This document shows, piece after piece, positions 51,701 through 62,000 of a stretch of DNA of 64,000 nt. Location: assembly GCA_021234535.1 (NCBI GenBank), contig CM037845.1, positions 11,862,643 to 11,926,642 on the forward strand, read 5' to 3'. Each line of letters opens with the position of its first letter. The first letter of the stretch is position 1. The notes beneath the pieces are model-generated. The model had not been told where the DNA came from. It was given only the letters and a program-made list of their open reading frames with translations, and ran no database searches. This stretch comes from Stichopus chloronotus. Lineage: Eukaryota; Echinodermata; Holothuroidea; Aspidochirotida; Stichopodidae. The position numbers and the translations under genes are program-made.

Positions 51701-54700
51701 CATTCCTCTCTGATCCCTCTGCCTCTTCTCTCACTGGGATGTCTTCGTCATCTTGCCTTCCATCAACGTCACCATATTTCTCTCCAATGGGGGGTGCCTG
51801 TTCAGCTTCCGACACTGCATGGTGACCTGCTGAAGGACAGATTCGACTTGGTCGATCTTGTTCACACACAAGAACACATTCCTGAGTAAAGTTACTTTCA
51901 TATGAAGCACTATACGATGTCCTACCCTGATCACACACAGCAAATGTTAAAACAAAGATGTTGATGTTTTGTCTACAAACATCAAATTCTTGTTGCAAAA
52001 AAGTAACAAATGTTTTGTTGTTCTACAAACAATGTTAGTTGATCTATGGCTTTCACACTAATCATACTCTGCAAAAAGAACTGAAAGACACAGGTACAGT
52101 ACAGAGAAGAAGGTATGTATTGGGGCAATTACAGGTGAAGAAAGCAAGGTATTCTGCTGGAGGCAACATCATATACATAACCCATTCAAGGAAAAAGCAA
52201 GTACTTAACTCATGTGTGAGAGGGCGGGGCAGTAAAACAAACAATTTGTCACTACAAAACAAAGATTTTTGAACAATCCTTGACCAGACTCTCTTAGGTA
52301 CCTTCCAACTTCTGTGAATCTTCCTTCTCCTGCCTTTGAAAATATTTCAGTATTGAATCAGCCTGCTGGGGTCGAATCCCCTGACCCTGGTTCAGCTGCT
52401 CCAGGGACGTGAGGAGCGAGTAGATGCACTTGACGCTGGAGTTGGAAACGGAGCTTATCTTACTCTCTGCAGCCTCTGTGATACCATCTATTAACCTGGA
52501 AGATGAAGATTCGCAACAATCCGGGCATAACTTCGATCAGAGGCAGAAGGAGGTACAGATGTGCCAACTCTAAAAGGGTGCTTAAATCTGGTTGGGGTAC
52601 TACAGTGGAATGGTAGCTTTACGAAACATCAAAGACATTTCAATTCGTCATGAATCCTCCATAATGTGGCAGAAAACTACATCCTTTGTTGATTGCCATT
52701 TCTCACCATGGCAGAACAGGGTATATACTCATGTGAGCCAACCTCAGACTGACTTGAACAGACACCTGCTACCCAGTTGAGGCTATTCAGTCTATTAACT
52801 TCCCTTCTGATGTCTATTCACCTCAGTCTGAGGTTGGCTTACATGATGTATATACCCACAACAGGGTTCATATGTAAACTTACAAAAAGTTAAGGGACAA
52901 ATTTCAACATCGAGTCATTTGCACTCAATGTAAAAAAGCAGTTCACTTCTTTTTCACTAAGATTTTATGGTGATGATTTCAGAGCTTTCCTACCCTTGAA
53001 TGGAATATGAAAATGTTCACTGAAGACCACCCCATGGGCAATGCAGCTTTTATTTCATGAAACCATTCCACCAAAACGAGTCGTTATCATCGTCACCCCG
53101 ACCAGAGAGCTGGTGGTGACAAATCTTAAGGGGTCCAGCGAAACAGGACAGCACAACATAAGTCAGCGTTAAGATATCCCATCATTTAACAGGAAATTCA
53201 AATTCCTTCCCCCCACCCCCACCCTGTATTCCCCTTGGTAGAAACCCAGCAGAAGTCTATAAAAATGATAACAAGATGCATATAACTGTCAACTACACAA
53301 CAAATCTTGGAAGTCAACTGCGAACATGGAGACTCTGAAATATCTTCAAACCTTTTGATACAAATACTTACAGTTTAAGTAAATCCAAGTGAGTGGACCT
53401 GTCATTTGACTGTGTATCTTCCACCGATGGTGGCATTGCTATGTCTAGGAGCTTCTCGGGAGTCGATATGACCTTAACGACAACGGAGACAGACGAAAAG
53501 AAAATGAAGTTAAAAGGAGAAGCATTCTACTAGTCAAACAGAAAGAAGACAATACTTGGATGGACTTAAATTAGGCACCTGACAATTTGAAACAATCATA
53601 TTTAACTTTTGGATAAGTAGCGCCAAATGAGATCTTCAGTGCCTGTAACATCCCTTTCAGCAGGTTTGTTTCTGGAGGCCTAATCACTGCCAAAGAAAAG
53701 TCCCACCAAACAATCATAATTCAGACCTTCAAGGGACAGTTATTTTTCATGATGATATACAACCATGTAAGTGTGCAGGAAGCTTGTGGCTTGTATACTG
53801 CACCTTTTTGCAAGGGGTGGTATAGTACAGCTAGTTTCATACATGGTTCATTAACACAGTTGCATTATGATTCCATCTGATGACAAATAAACTCTTCATC
53901 TGAGTCAAATTCATCTCTTTTAATCCAGTTTTGTCTAACACCATCTATTGCCTCAAAGCTTCATTTTATGTGTCTCACAAAAGTTCACTTCACTGGCACA
54001 ATCAACCTGATCTACCCACAAAGTTATGTGCTTTTCACAGAGCAGTGGCCAACAAGTGAAAGACGTTAAACAAAACTCTCTAAATTTCTTCTCATTACTC
54101 TGATGACTTTACCTCTGCCACCATTTTTAGAGCTTCGTTTCTTTGGCTTGGAGGGGGGAACAGCAGGATCCGGTGGAACAATGAAGCGAGAACAGTTCTC
54201 ATAGAGTCCACCTTGCCAAAACACCGGAGGAGCTCGGAAGCTACAGCAAATATGACCTGTCTGGCAGATTTAAATTTGACTGGATCCTGAGACAGACTGC
54301 TAGAGCCACGGCCATGTTCCAAGACCCCTCGGACGTTTTCCGAGTCGCTGTTTTGTGTCGGCGTTGCCGTCGAACAGTACGCGATGACCTCTTTTTCGTC
54401 CTTCGGTATTCCGAGGATACCTATGAGTGTGGGACACAATTCTTGCCTGAAGGGGCAAAGCAGAATGAACGACTATATCACTAAAACTATTGTTAAAAAT
54501 TTTTTCAAACTTTGGCTTGGATGAAAGAGAATATCTCCTGCACAGTCACTGAATTTTTAGTCACATCAAAGAAGTTGGTATTTTTCCAATCATTATCATG
54601 CAATGTTTATGACCACTGATTCATCAATAATATTGTTGAATTTAGTTTAGTCAATATGGCTGACAACAGCATAACTTTGCTCACCAAATACATTTCTGGA

Positions 54701-57700
54701 AATCCTGGTTCTCGCCATCTTTCTGAAGGACGTTGGACAACGCAGTGTGAATCGCCTCCAATTGCAACGTCAAGAGCGGATTCTCCTGATGTGCTGGTTT
54801 TGTGGCCGCTTGGGATGCCCTAAGATGTAGCAGAGTCAAGCAATACACTTCAAGGGCAAAAAACTACATTACATGATGCACTTCACTAACAAGAGCCAAA
54901 GGGCACTATTGTTCCTTGCATGAAGATAATTTTAACTCAACTGTAGTCAATTAATCTTAGCCAAGATTAATCCACAATTTGTCTCCTCAAAAAAGAGTTT
55001 GGGCTTCATTTTGTCCATAAGAATGCTGATTAGCCAAAGGTACTTGACTACATAGTACTCATCTGAAAAACCCTCAACACAGGAATATATAATCTGTTGA
55101 AGAACTATTGCTTCGCACAATGTAGTCATTTATGGCCCATATGACCCAACCTGAAGTTGGACCCACAAATGTGGAACACTGCAAAAGGTTCCACTACCAC
55201 AATGTTAATTTGACAATCCTGGCTCATTGTAATTCAAAATATATGCAGAAAAGAAACATTTTGCCTTATATCATAGAATGATCCATATGGCCCATATGGG
55301 ACCGATTATTCTCAATAACCAGAAAGAACCACTAACATGACAAAATTTCAAGTCAATGGCATACAATTTATAGGAGATGAGGCATTTTGCATCATTTCTT
55401 AAAATGGCCCATATGGCCCAGTTCATCTGTGGACACAAAAAGTTTGAACACTCTGTAGACACCATTACCATAATGCATCCATATACCAAGTATAAACTTT
55501 GTCCTAACTTTATAACTTGAGCTATTGTGTTAAAAAGATTTTCAGAGTTCTGACCCCAGTGCCCCCAGAAGACCTTTGACCTCTACCAAAAACTATAGGG
55601 CACACCTTCTCAATATGGCAAACCTACATAACAAGTTTGACTTTCATCCAACTTTCCCCTATTGAGTTGCAGCATGCCCAACCAACTGCCACAGACACAT
55701 ACATACACACTCACCCAAACACACGCACATGCCAACCTGACTGCATACCTGTAGGTTCCTTTGCTGATGCAAGGAACTAAAATCAAGAGGTCAGTCTTAC
55801 TTTGTATTTTCATGTTTCATTAACACTCAGCACTGACTAGGCCTCAAGTGATGTCATATTTTGGTTTGTTCAAATCTTCAACTTGACAGAACAGCGTTAA
55901 ATATTAATCATATTACAGTATGTAATGATTTACTCTAAGTGTTCACTCCTTGTTTTTTCATTTTCTGGTTACCCTCTCATTCTAAACGTATTTTCATTAC
56001 GAATAGTCTGGAAATTTTTTTTTAAAACACAAAAGCATTTTCCTCAAGGAAAAAAATGAAGAACTTCTCTGAAAAAGGATCATGGATCATCACTTTGTAA
56101 AACCGTTTAACATTCAGCAGCAATTGTTTAGCCGATCTCTCCTGCATCCATGCACCACCACCTTTCACAATCATATCTTACGCTCACAAGGCACAAGCCC
56201 TCCGCCCCAACATTGTCCCCAGTGTCTGATCTGTATGTCTCGAGTGTCAAAGCTGAAACAAAGTACTATTGTTTTATTCTTTTTAAGTACAAGTACTTGA
56301 TCATCTTGGTGGATATTAGCCAACAAATAAGAATACAACAAGATACAATGAAATATTATGCTTGAAGTCTACTCTCCTTTTACGGTTCCAAAACGTGTCA
56401 TCTGATTGTACCAAACAGAGCTGGTACAGAACATTTGCAAGATGACACTAACAAACTTTGTCATCTTGGCTGCTTTTGGTGTTATTTAATTTGCTGTTAC
56501 AGCTTCTGATGAACCAATTCATACTATGCTGCATTTGCTATCTTAGCCTTGTGTTTGATGGCAAGAACGATCTTCCACAGACATTTGTTGCTGCTGACAT
56601 CACTTTTCCATCTTGAGACAAACTGAGCACAAGCCACTGAGCATTTCCTGATGATGTTATGGGAACAATCCGGAGGCGGTTCAACACCGGAGGAAGTTTT
56701 AAATGAACACATTAGCACAATGGCCATGTGGTTTGCTATTCTGATGGGGAAGTGTCTACTGTGCTTCATATGCCAAATGTTTAATATGTGCAAATACCGA
56801 TCATGTTAAAAAATAAAACTGAAAAAAAAGTAAGGTGATGTTATCATCACAACTCGTCAATGCCGCATGTGGTTGGATGGATAAAAAGAATGTTGTTGCT
56901 TTAATACTGATAAAGAAAGGTGACTTACTTGTGAGTATCTGAGACTTTCTTACAAAGGAAGGAAATTACTTCGATGGTATCTGTCATGTTAGTTTCTCCT
57001 GCAAAGACCAAACCAAAACAAAATTCCACTTAAACATATGTCTTGACTATACATGACTATATATAAGTCGTTAGGAGACCTAAGTGTCTCAACTTTATAT
57101 GATACTTTGGAAGGAAGGCCTTTGTATCATGGCTGTCACTAAATCATAAATTTCTATCAGCCATTATCACATATTTGCCGCAAGTTCATAACTATCTATA
57201 TAACATGATCGCAGTTTCTGTGACAACTGAGCCCTAAAACTGTGACATAAATTCGCTAAAGAGATCACACCAGAGTCTCAATGCCAAGGATGACCCTCAC
57301 CATGACTTGATCATCAAAAGTAGATGACATACATGAATATGCCATCAGGGATTTCTGTTGAAAAGAAACCAGATCGGAATCTCATACATACAGAACTTGA
57401 TTCCAGTGAAGTCATCGTGGGAAAGGCTGCCAATGCTTTTATATCGCAGAGCAGACACTCACACAGCCACACAGTTGAGGGAATTGCTACACTCAAGGTT
57501 ACAATAGGGAAATTCTAATTAACAGTGTTTCATCTACCTACCAGCACATGGCGTTTGTTGACACTGTGCTTCTTACTTAGCTAATTTTGTTTGCATGCTA
57601 TCAGCATGGCATCTGCTGAGGCTAATTACATGGGCAAAAGTTTCATATGGCTTAAAATTTGCCCTTCGTTTGAAAATGAACGTAAAATCACCGACAGATC

Positions 57701-59091
57701 TCCGGCTGATGTTGGAACACAGCAGAGAAACAAAGGTGCCAGAATGACAGAGTAAATGCATGTACTGGTGTGACAGCACAGCGTATACATATTATCACAG
57801 ATATTATCATCATGCTTATTTGATAACCAATGTGAGACTACTTCATACTTTATTCTCATACTTCATACTTCTTTCTCTGCTACAAACCTTGAGGGTGGCC
57901 AATCAGAGTCTTCAAACTCCGTCTTTCATTGTATACTACATAAAATTTACATCCCATGAGTTAAGAACATACAGACATTGCCAAAAGATGTCCCCCACTG
58001 AGTCAATGGTGTAAAACAGATAATCAAATATACTTAAAGCTATTTTTGCAACACACAAATATACTCACAGCCAAATTGCTCATGCACAGGTATTAAATAC
58101 ACAAATATATCCAAGCAAGGATCTAGCAGATAGAACAGGATATTTTGGTTCAAAGGGCAATTTACCACTACTACAAAATGGTCAAACAATCACAGAGATC
58201 TGTCAATTGTAGTATGAGCTGAGTTTAAGACCACAGACAAGCAACAGTTCTTCAAATTCTGATGTATTTTTACAAGTTAAAACCCAATTGAATACTGCAA
58301 AGGAATTGTTCAAAGAAATATCACTTTTAAAGTGTAACATAAGCTTGATAAATTGCACTACCTAGAAATGGGTATGTTCTTTTTTTTCGTTGAAGTAACA
58401 TCCAATACAGTTTGAATGCACTTCTCTCTCTTTTCAATATTAATTCTTCCAGATGTACATTTCAAAGTAATTATGAAATTCACATACCTTTATTATGGAA
58501 CTGTTCATGTTACACATCCCTTTAAACAGCAAAATAATGAAGACAACCTCAACTACTCAAAAAGGAAACTTTTTTATGATTGAACTTTAGCTCTGATCAA
58601 GTTACAGTATGCTTTCTCTGCTCAATACTCACCTTTCTAAGGCATTGCATACCTTATTTTGAAAAAAAAAAATATGTAAAGCCAATATCCTAGGTAAGTT
58701 CACAGACAACAAATTTACACAAAAACTGACAATGTTCATCCTTGATCAGATGGTTCTTGCTGTCATTTACTTTCAGTCGTTCATTCAGTCCTCAGTGACA
58801 AGTATCCATTTCAAGCTATGGCAACAGTTACTTAACACATTTGCATATCCCTTTGACAACAGCCAGTAAATATCATTTGCATACATTACCCTGATGACAA
58901 TGGTTATTAAACATCATTTGCATGTCCCATTGTATTACACTGACAAGTGCTGTTATACACATAGTTCACTGTTTACACTGTACTGAAATGCATGTGTCAA
59001 TATTCTGATGGAGGGGTGCCCTCCTTTGGTGCTGTTTCCTACCTTTCTTTTGATTCCCTTTAGTTGGAGATGATTCAATGATTTGTGGTGG
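26159..59091 (-). CDS. ARFGEF3: ARFGEF3 (BIG3, brefeldin A-inhibited GEF-like protein 3), 23 exons seen, 5' end beyond window
   Basis: A large HEAT-like, Golgi and secretory-granule associated relative of the ARF exchange factors BIG1/BIG2; vertebrate BIG3 is not an active GEF, regulates insulin and glucagon granules and binds prohibitin 2. Exons in transcription order: 59043-59091, 56929-56998, 54685-54819, 54113-54446, 53372-53472, 52302-52495, 51689-51826, 51179-51460, 50568-50749, 49445-49610, 47631-47747, 46525-46725, 45638-45896, 43787-44113, 43027-43321, 42413-42592, 41546-41813, 40734-40992, 39045-39259, 38032-38320, 35938-36166, 35025-35158, 26159-27761. All are GT-AG and every phase fits; total 6027 nt, 2008 codons plus stop. 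Human has about 2177 residues, so roughly the first 190 are missing. The identity rests on collinear motifs, e.g. LSLDGLRKAA, MGVEMGS, HLVEAACHKDRHVS, QSGWRPLF-like SGWRPLF, FKHACGLTTDLVV, GLKFLLQKV and MQEYKKRKNQHS. The Sec7-like region lacks the catalytic PGE motif. Confidence 0.95.
27762..35024. other. Last intron of ARFGEF3, 7.26 kb
   Basis: AT-rich sequence with scattered short ORFs but no exon-like segment or gene on either strand that I can support. A local short duplication around TGTTCCAGTACTTAA lies at about 30730-30790, and a C-run at about 34971-34983. Confidence 0.6.
35025..35158 (-). CDS. ARFGEF3: ARFGEF3 exon
   Basis: 134 nt: VFLVESQRHDIMDLEADEDS and FIFIIYPPDADINMSI, ending in a split Arg codon completed by the terminal exon. 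Donor AG|GTGAGA. Confidence 0.92.
35938..36166 (-). CDS. ARFGEF3: ARFGEF3 exon
   Basis: 229 nt: HLCLSVGPLFTQDLWTVACR and CFHPGSEEFMGDTCQVKVAA, ending LRLQQLAQQ, which continues as VFLVESQR in the next exon (vertebrate MAQQVFML). Donor CAG|GTAGGA. Confidence 0.95.
37066..37220. repeat. Minisatellite, 24-bp unit, about 6 copies
   Basis: Units of the type GGATGGRCTTGYATCCCATC plus 4 bases repeat in register inside an ARFGEF3 intron. Because 24 is divisible by 3, it also yields a repetitive spurious ORF. Confidence 0.8.
37807..37952. repeat. Minisatellite, 20-bp unit, about 7 copies
   Basis: TTGGATAATGGRCTCATCAC repeated head to tail with few substitutions, in the same ARFGEF3 intron as the 24-bp array and 80 bp from a coding exon. 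Confidence 0.88.
38032..38320 (-). CDS. ARFGEF3: ARFGEF3 exon
   Basis: 289 nt: FAIFAVTELLLPMMQSWVRR, NFKHACGLTTDLVVNYF and VARLGCSCIR. NFKHA-GL and the VGCSCIR end are BIG3 landmarks. Donor AAG|GTAAGG. Confidence 0.95.
39045..39259 (-). CDS. ARFGEF3: ARFGEF3 exon
   Basis: 215 nt: SGLMRVWFLLLEGLTGAVST and QPPTLELLYEILNSIIDLPG, matching TGLIEVWIILLEQLTAAVSN and QPPTLDLLFELL of vertebrates. Confidence 0.94.
39725..39815. repeat. Dispersed ~90-100-bp repeat, copy 1 of 3
   Basis: Shares the core GTGGAG-AAG-CTGTGGCTT and the preceding AAGCAACTAC stretch with copies near 50313-50400 and 53725-53812. All three lie in ARFGEF3 introns in the same orientation. Confidence 0.65.
40029..40400. repeat. 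Tandem repeat, unit about 160 bp, two and a half copies
   Basis: Units start near 40029, 40191 and 40348 and share CTTAAGATA-CTGGAAATA, TTTTGGGGCAAAAT and CTCAAAAATCAGCAAATTT. The array ends in a CA microsatellite at about 40410-40440. Confidence 0.75.
40734..40992 (-). CDS. ARFGEF3: ARFGEF3 exon
   Basis: 259 nt: a Ser/Pro-rich start (TPPSSPGDQSTPDVS), then MCLPALNYLHRCHKILATIY, matching LCLPALDYLRRCSQLLAKIY. Phases 1 in, 2 out. Confidence 0.92.
41546..41813 (-). CDS. ARFGEF3: ARFGEF3 exon
   Basis: 268 nt: ICELVEASFTNIKSGWRPLF and VFEAFLNTDNAAVFANAA, LKFVRSTG. SGWRPLF...VF-AFL is the conserved HDS block of large ARF GEFs. Acceptor TTCAAG, donor ACAG|GTGAGA. Confidence 0.96.
42413..42592 (-). 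CDS. ARFGEF3: ARFGEF3 exon
   Basis: 180 nt, phase 0 both sides: AACHKDRHVSKRATAIIHDV, FHFHEALLKPFESL and ELCDNDVQDQ. This HUS/HDS-type block is shared by the BIG family. Confidence 0.96.
43027..43321 (-). CDS. ARFGEF3: ARFGEF3 exon
   Basis: 295 nt: LFEDASLKLNLKALLSFLQE and RPLLHLMQAWSMVAPHLVE, very close to vertebrate LFEDATDKLNLMALGGFL and RPLLHVMRCWSLVAPHLVE. Donor GAG|GTGAGT. Confidence 0.96.
43787..44113 (-). CDS. ARFGEF3: ARFGEF3 exon
   Basis: 327 nt: CCAYVSQLEHTQFTKAKGV, then a polar variable stretch (DVNFDLGDLDSAPAYTPV) and SVQDIVKKEKAEKG, ending ALLGPSCASKVLCSLSAS. Phases 2 in and 2 out. Confidence 0.9.
44960..45637. repeat. Degenerate tandem array resembling the adjacent ARFGEF3 exon end
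   Basis: Related ~125-150-bp units are anchored on CTGCA at 44981, 45107, 45234 and 45384, and the same anchor occurs in the coding exon at 45660. Shared blocks include ACATGCYTMCAACA, CTGCAGAATKRCTAYCCATT and CACAAGAATRCTACAT. Confidence 0.7.
45638..45896 (-). CDS. ARFGEF3: ARFGEF3 exon
   Basis: 259 nt: GGVFAQLAEASC, LHAVHALSMDAILSMGVEMG and AECWKHVFR. The C-x-W-KHV-F-R end corresponds to the CWKHILKCI motif of BIG1/2. Its 3' end resembles the intronic array just downstream in transcription (see findings). Confidence 0.94.
46525..46725 (-). CDS. ARFGEF3: ARFGEF3 exon
   Basis: 201 nt: RHILTAFWQNILCVLSVPI and LSLDGLRKAAELTCKL, matching RYILVGCWKNLIDTLSTPL and SLDGLRKAARLSCALG. Acceptor CTACCAG, weak donor TAG|GTTGGC. 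Confidence 0.93.
47631..47747 (-). CDS. ARFGEF3: ARFGEF3 exon (real frame differs from the longest ORF)
   Basis: 117 nt entered in phase 1: DIDGMGSQAVGGQMLQEAV, QSAQAFLSEHH; vertebrate BIG3 has DIDGLESSAIGGQLM here. The longer open frame (starting MMEWEAKLSE) is a shadow: it does not fit the phases of either neighbour. Confidence 0.88.
48162..49393. repeat. Dispersed repeat element with DR1 core, copy 1
   Basis: Begins AACAAGAGCCCAAGGGCAC and ends with a hairpin (GGTTCCTTTGC...GCAAGGAACC, about 49365-49389) and a short A-run. Near the end are two monomers with TGACCTTTGACCTCCACC (49066 and 49211). The middle has CCCATATGGTCCATTT-like segments shared with the copy at 54888. No transposase is visible. 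Confidence 0.75.
49445..49610 (-). CDS. ARFGEF3: ARFGEF3 exon, Sec7-like region
   Basis: 166 nt: KQFVDSVHSSGVLVYLSATW and ITRNLLGEAGY. The weak donor AAAG|GTTTGT is chosen because it gives phase 1, which the next exon needs. Confidence 0.9.
50313..50400. repeat. Dispersed ~90-100-bp repeat, copy 2 of 3
   Basis: GACAGTTGCTTTGCAATGC, TAAGCAACAACAC, GAGCCTGTGGCTTTAA and CTACAATTTCACAT. Same family as the copies near 39725 and 53725. Confidence 0.65.
50568..50749 (-). CDS. ARFGEF3: ARFGEF3 exon, degenerate Sec7-like region
   Basis: 182 nt: INADGIYVSSCYGLLLNLKL, equivalent to NADSLYTAAHCALLLNLKL. Acceptor is a non-CAG site (GGAAG|GT), supported by phase. Donor CAG|GTAGGA. Confidence 0.9.
51179..51460 (-). 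CDS. ARFGEF3: ARFGEF3 exon leading into the Sec7-like region
   Basis: 282 nt: LVSLLPRVLGMMDGTEVDEE and LQQFASKFVAG, aligned with LLPRLLSLSNVEEVDTALQN and NFASTFCSG of vertebrate BIG3. Here active Sec7 domains carry FRLPGEAQ; the glutamate is absent. Confidence 0.92.
51689..51826 (-). CDS. ARFGEF3: ARFGEF3 exon, acidic variable linker
   Basis: 138 nt: HHAVSEAEQAPPIGEK, then an acidic EGSERNEEVT segment. Low conservation expected. The acceptor choice (CAGCAG|GTCACC) is fixed by phase. Confidence 0.78.
52302..52495 (-). CDS. ARFGEF3: ARFGEF3 exon
   Basis: 194 nt, read from sequence because no long ORF marks it: LIDGITEAAESKISSVSN, KCIYSLLTSLEQLNQGQGI. Equivalent to vertebrate LIMDGMTEA and the following LLGALDELSQGKG. 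Phases 2 in, 1 out. Confidence 0.88.
52719..52857. mobile_element. Foldback (inverted-repeat) element, 139 bp
   Basis: The left arm (52719-52766: GGGTATATACTCATGTGAGC, then CAACCTCAGACTGA) and right arm (52809-52857, read in reverse: GGGTATATACATCATGTAAG, then CAACCTCAGACTGA) match at most positions over about 48 bp, with a 42-bp spacer. No coding capacity. Probably a foldback MITE; AACAG occurs on both flanks. Confidence 0.7.
53372..53472 (-). CDS. ARFGEF3: ARFGEF3 exon
   Basis: 101 nt: TPEKLLDIAMPPS and THLDLLKL, matching the BIG3 signature SHLDLLKLIMDGM across the junction. Acceptor TTAAG, donor CT|GTAAGT. Confidence 0.88.
53725..53812. repeat. Dispersed ~90-100-bp repeat, copy 3 of 3
   Basis: GGGACAGTTATTTTTCATGA, AAGTGTGCAGGAAGCTTGTG and GCTTGTATACTGCA. 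The most diverged copy of the family. Confidence 0.55.
54113..54446 (-). CDS. ARFGEF3: ARFGEF3 exon
   Basis: 334 nt. Conserved motifs in order: LCPTLIGILGIPKDEKE, EHGRGS, FAVASELLRCFGKVDSMRTV and HRILLFPPPSQRNEALKM. These align end to end with vertebrate BIG3. Donor GAG|GTAAAG. Confidence 0.95.
54685..54819 (-). CDS. ARFGEF3: ARFGEF3 exon
   Basis: 135 nt: PLLTLQLEAIHTALSNVLQK and QDFQKCIW; the last Trp codon is split and continues into QELCPTLIGILG of the next exon, as in the vertebrate IWKNLCPALIVILG. Confidence 0.85.
54888..55783. repeat. Dispersed repeat element with DR1 core, copy 2
   Basis: Begins AACAAGAGCCAAAGGGCAC, contains several CCCATATGGCCC segments and one monomer with a degenerate GACCTTTGACCTCTACC, and ends with GGTTCCTTTGC...GCAAGGAACT at about 55753-55778 followed by AAAA. 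Same orientation as copy 1. Confidence 0.75.
56929..56998 (-). CDS. ARFGEF3: ARFGEF3 exon, DCB-type helix
   Basis: 70 nt: ETNMTDTIEVISFLCKKVSD, similar to the vertebrate segment with VVSVLTVLCEK. Donor AA|GTAAGT, phase 2. Confidence 0.78.
59043..59091 (-). CDS. ARFGEF3: ARFGEF3 exon (first seen in window)
   Basis: Short 49-nt exon, PPQIIESSPTKGNQKK, entered in phase 0 and left in phase 1. The IIE-S/N-P segment corresponds to the linker after the N-terminal helices of vertebrate BIG3. Small size makes this the least certain exon, but the phases join exactly to the next. Confidence 0.72.
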
Positions 59092-62000
59092 CTGGGAACG
59101 TGAGAAAACAAGAAAATAATGTCATTTTACTTTTAATGACCACTTTGTCACGATGATCTGGATGCTTCCATCAGGCTCTTATGAAGGTTCAGACGGTTTT
59201 GCAAACAGTCTTAGCCATAGGCAATGATTCGTTTTTTGAGAGTCTGGGGAGGGGGGGCGATATGATGCACTATGCAGAAGTATGGCCCCAGTCACTGAAT
59301 GCCATCCTGGGAAAGGAGTCTAAGTGGAGGGGTTACCCTCCCCTTTTAAAATTTTTGCTTATGGAAGTTGTTTTAAACGCAAAAAAGTGCTTTTGTACAG
59401 CAGCAAAATAAGGCTATACATACACATAAAGCAATTGTTTTTAGAATAGCAAAGGCTAGAAATACAACATCTAATCAGGGAGCTGTTATAAGGAGATGCA
59501 ATGCTTTGAAGTCATGTGTGCGCCAACTTTACACATTAATCTGTCTTTTGTATCGTTCCTGAGATTTCTACAGGACTTAAACAAGATTAGAAAGTAAACA
59601 CCATCTGATATCTGTCGCCTGTTACAGTTACAGTATCAGTTAGGAGAATTTCTGTACTGCAACAGCATTGCCAGTCCTCACGAGAAAAAAAAAAACAGGT
59701 TTTCTGCTTAAGTGTAGCTTGAAGTTGCGTGTGACAGTATCACATTTAGGTTGTACGCCGAAACACAAAAAAGGATCTGTTTCGGGCTATTTCAGGAAAC
59801 TTCAGCAAAGTTCACATCTCGCTGACAAAACATTAGACCTCTGCCTCTTCAGGTCAGCCTGACCACATTTGCATGTAATCCCTTGCTACAGCAACAGGGA
59901 AAAATGTTTTCATTTATGCCAAATTAGACAGATGTTTCAAGTTTTGTGCCATCTTCTCTAAACAGGTTGGTGGCTAAAGACCTAGGTTTCGAAGCATTGT
60001 TCTGCACGAACTAATTGTTTAAAGGATTAGTTGACTTATAATGATGTTGCTAGGTGGATGATATTGAACTGGAATCACCTACCAAAGAAATGAAATACCT
60101 CTGAGCCAATTGAACAGCTCATCTTCACTCAATTGGGTGGGTCTTAAAATTTCAGCAGTACAGTTAAATTTTCTGGCCAATATCCCTCTAATAACAGCTC
60201 CCTGATCAAATTAGGACCTGTAAATGCTTGGTGATATGTAGATACAGACATGAAAATATTCTTGGTCCAGAGACTTGAAGGGGGGTAAGGTATATCACTT
60301 AATATATTTTTAGACTTAAATTCATGTAGGAACACACTATGAATCTTCATTAGCACTTAAGTTGCCATTGTAACTATATCTAGGCTATGGGCCTAGTAGC
60401 ACCATCAAAGGAAGACTGCACACATGAAATATCGTTTTGTGTCTAACGACAGATGACTTGTGCAAAAAATGATATACATCATGTTTGAGAAATAGTATGT
60501 TAAATAAAGCGATGTGCAAAGTGAACAACAATATGACTGGGAGTGCAAAGGTGACTTGTATGATGAAAACTACAAAAATGAAAACAGATATGGAAAAAAG
60601 AAAAAAATTTTTGTCAATAGGAGAGGAATTTACAAATCCTTGAAAGATGGAAGAACTGAAGAACTCTCAGGAAATAGTAGCTGATAGCATGAGGATATTT
60701 CCTCTAATTGTTTCAAACTGTTATAAACATTTGAAATGCTACTGCATCTCATCCACTTGCTTGTCAAATACAATGAATCTTTACAATTTTGTCTGATTTG
60801 ATTACAACTTCTGATCCCGAGTCTGCCACTGGATGACATATCTATTTATAGTTGCAATGCCAATATTTTCCCCAAGTTATTTACTTTTAGGTATGGTTCG
60901 TCCATCAATTACCGTGGACCATGAAACCTACCTTCAACTTGCCGACTTGGACTGATGTTATCTTTTATGCCCTTGAATGGTAAATTTTCACTCCATTTCC
61001 ACTGAACGTGTGATATTTCTACTTTACATACGGTAGCATGAGGGGTTTTCTGCTTGTGTACAGAACATTTAATCTTTCTTTTTAGAAGGAAATTATCCAT
61101 TACTCAAAGACAGAAGCAAAATGTTCAAAGAGAGAAATCAAGAATAACAGATGACGTTTTGCTGTGACATGAGAATCGAGTGGGCTCCTAGACATTTGAT
61201 ATAGAGACACCTTCATCTGTTATTGAAGTCCCAGACCATAAAAGCGATCTTTCAAAAATTATTTATAGAAGTTTTAATATCCTTAGTGGCAACACAAATA
61301 TGAAGAGCAGCTTTTTCACTGCAACAATGATCAAACAAAGAGAATGTGCCAACCACCATCAACGGCAGTCATCGAGGGTTAATTAAGGGTTTCTCTCTCT
61401 CTGTTGAGTGGGAACAAACAGGGTGCTTCATCATCCGTCATCCTTGCATGACCACCGATGAGGGGAGAGTTTGGATGAGGATTGTTGCAAGTGAAACGAG
61501 GAATGAATAAATGTCTATGTCCTCGAGAACAATGACTCTCAATGGAACTGATGTAGTAGTCTCGATGGAACTGATGTAGTAGTCTCAATGGAAAAATGTT
61601 CTAAACTTTACAACTGGGACCTAATTGTTACAGTACGTTAATTTAAAAGAGCAGAATGGGAGCAACATGTAAAGACAACGAAAAAAACCTGAACTGTGAA
61701 TGATACCAGAAAGCCAAAAGGCTTTGTGATTCCTTGCCTTGATAAAATACATTTTGAACACAGCAGTTTGAAAACTGACATCTGTTTGATTCACACTCGT
61801 AAGAAGAAGGGCTCACAAGTGCATTTTTGTTTAGTTTCTTAAACCCAAAATATGAACCCCTTTTTGTTCTGATAAATTCTCTCATTCCTTTGTGCTGAAA
61901 TGATATGATTTTTCTTGACGGTGAAGTGCCATATGATAAATTAGTGCCAGGGAGATGGTAACATCAATCAACTTACAGGTACCATGCTGATACTTACTAT

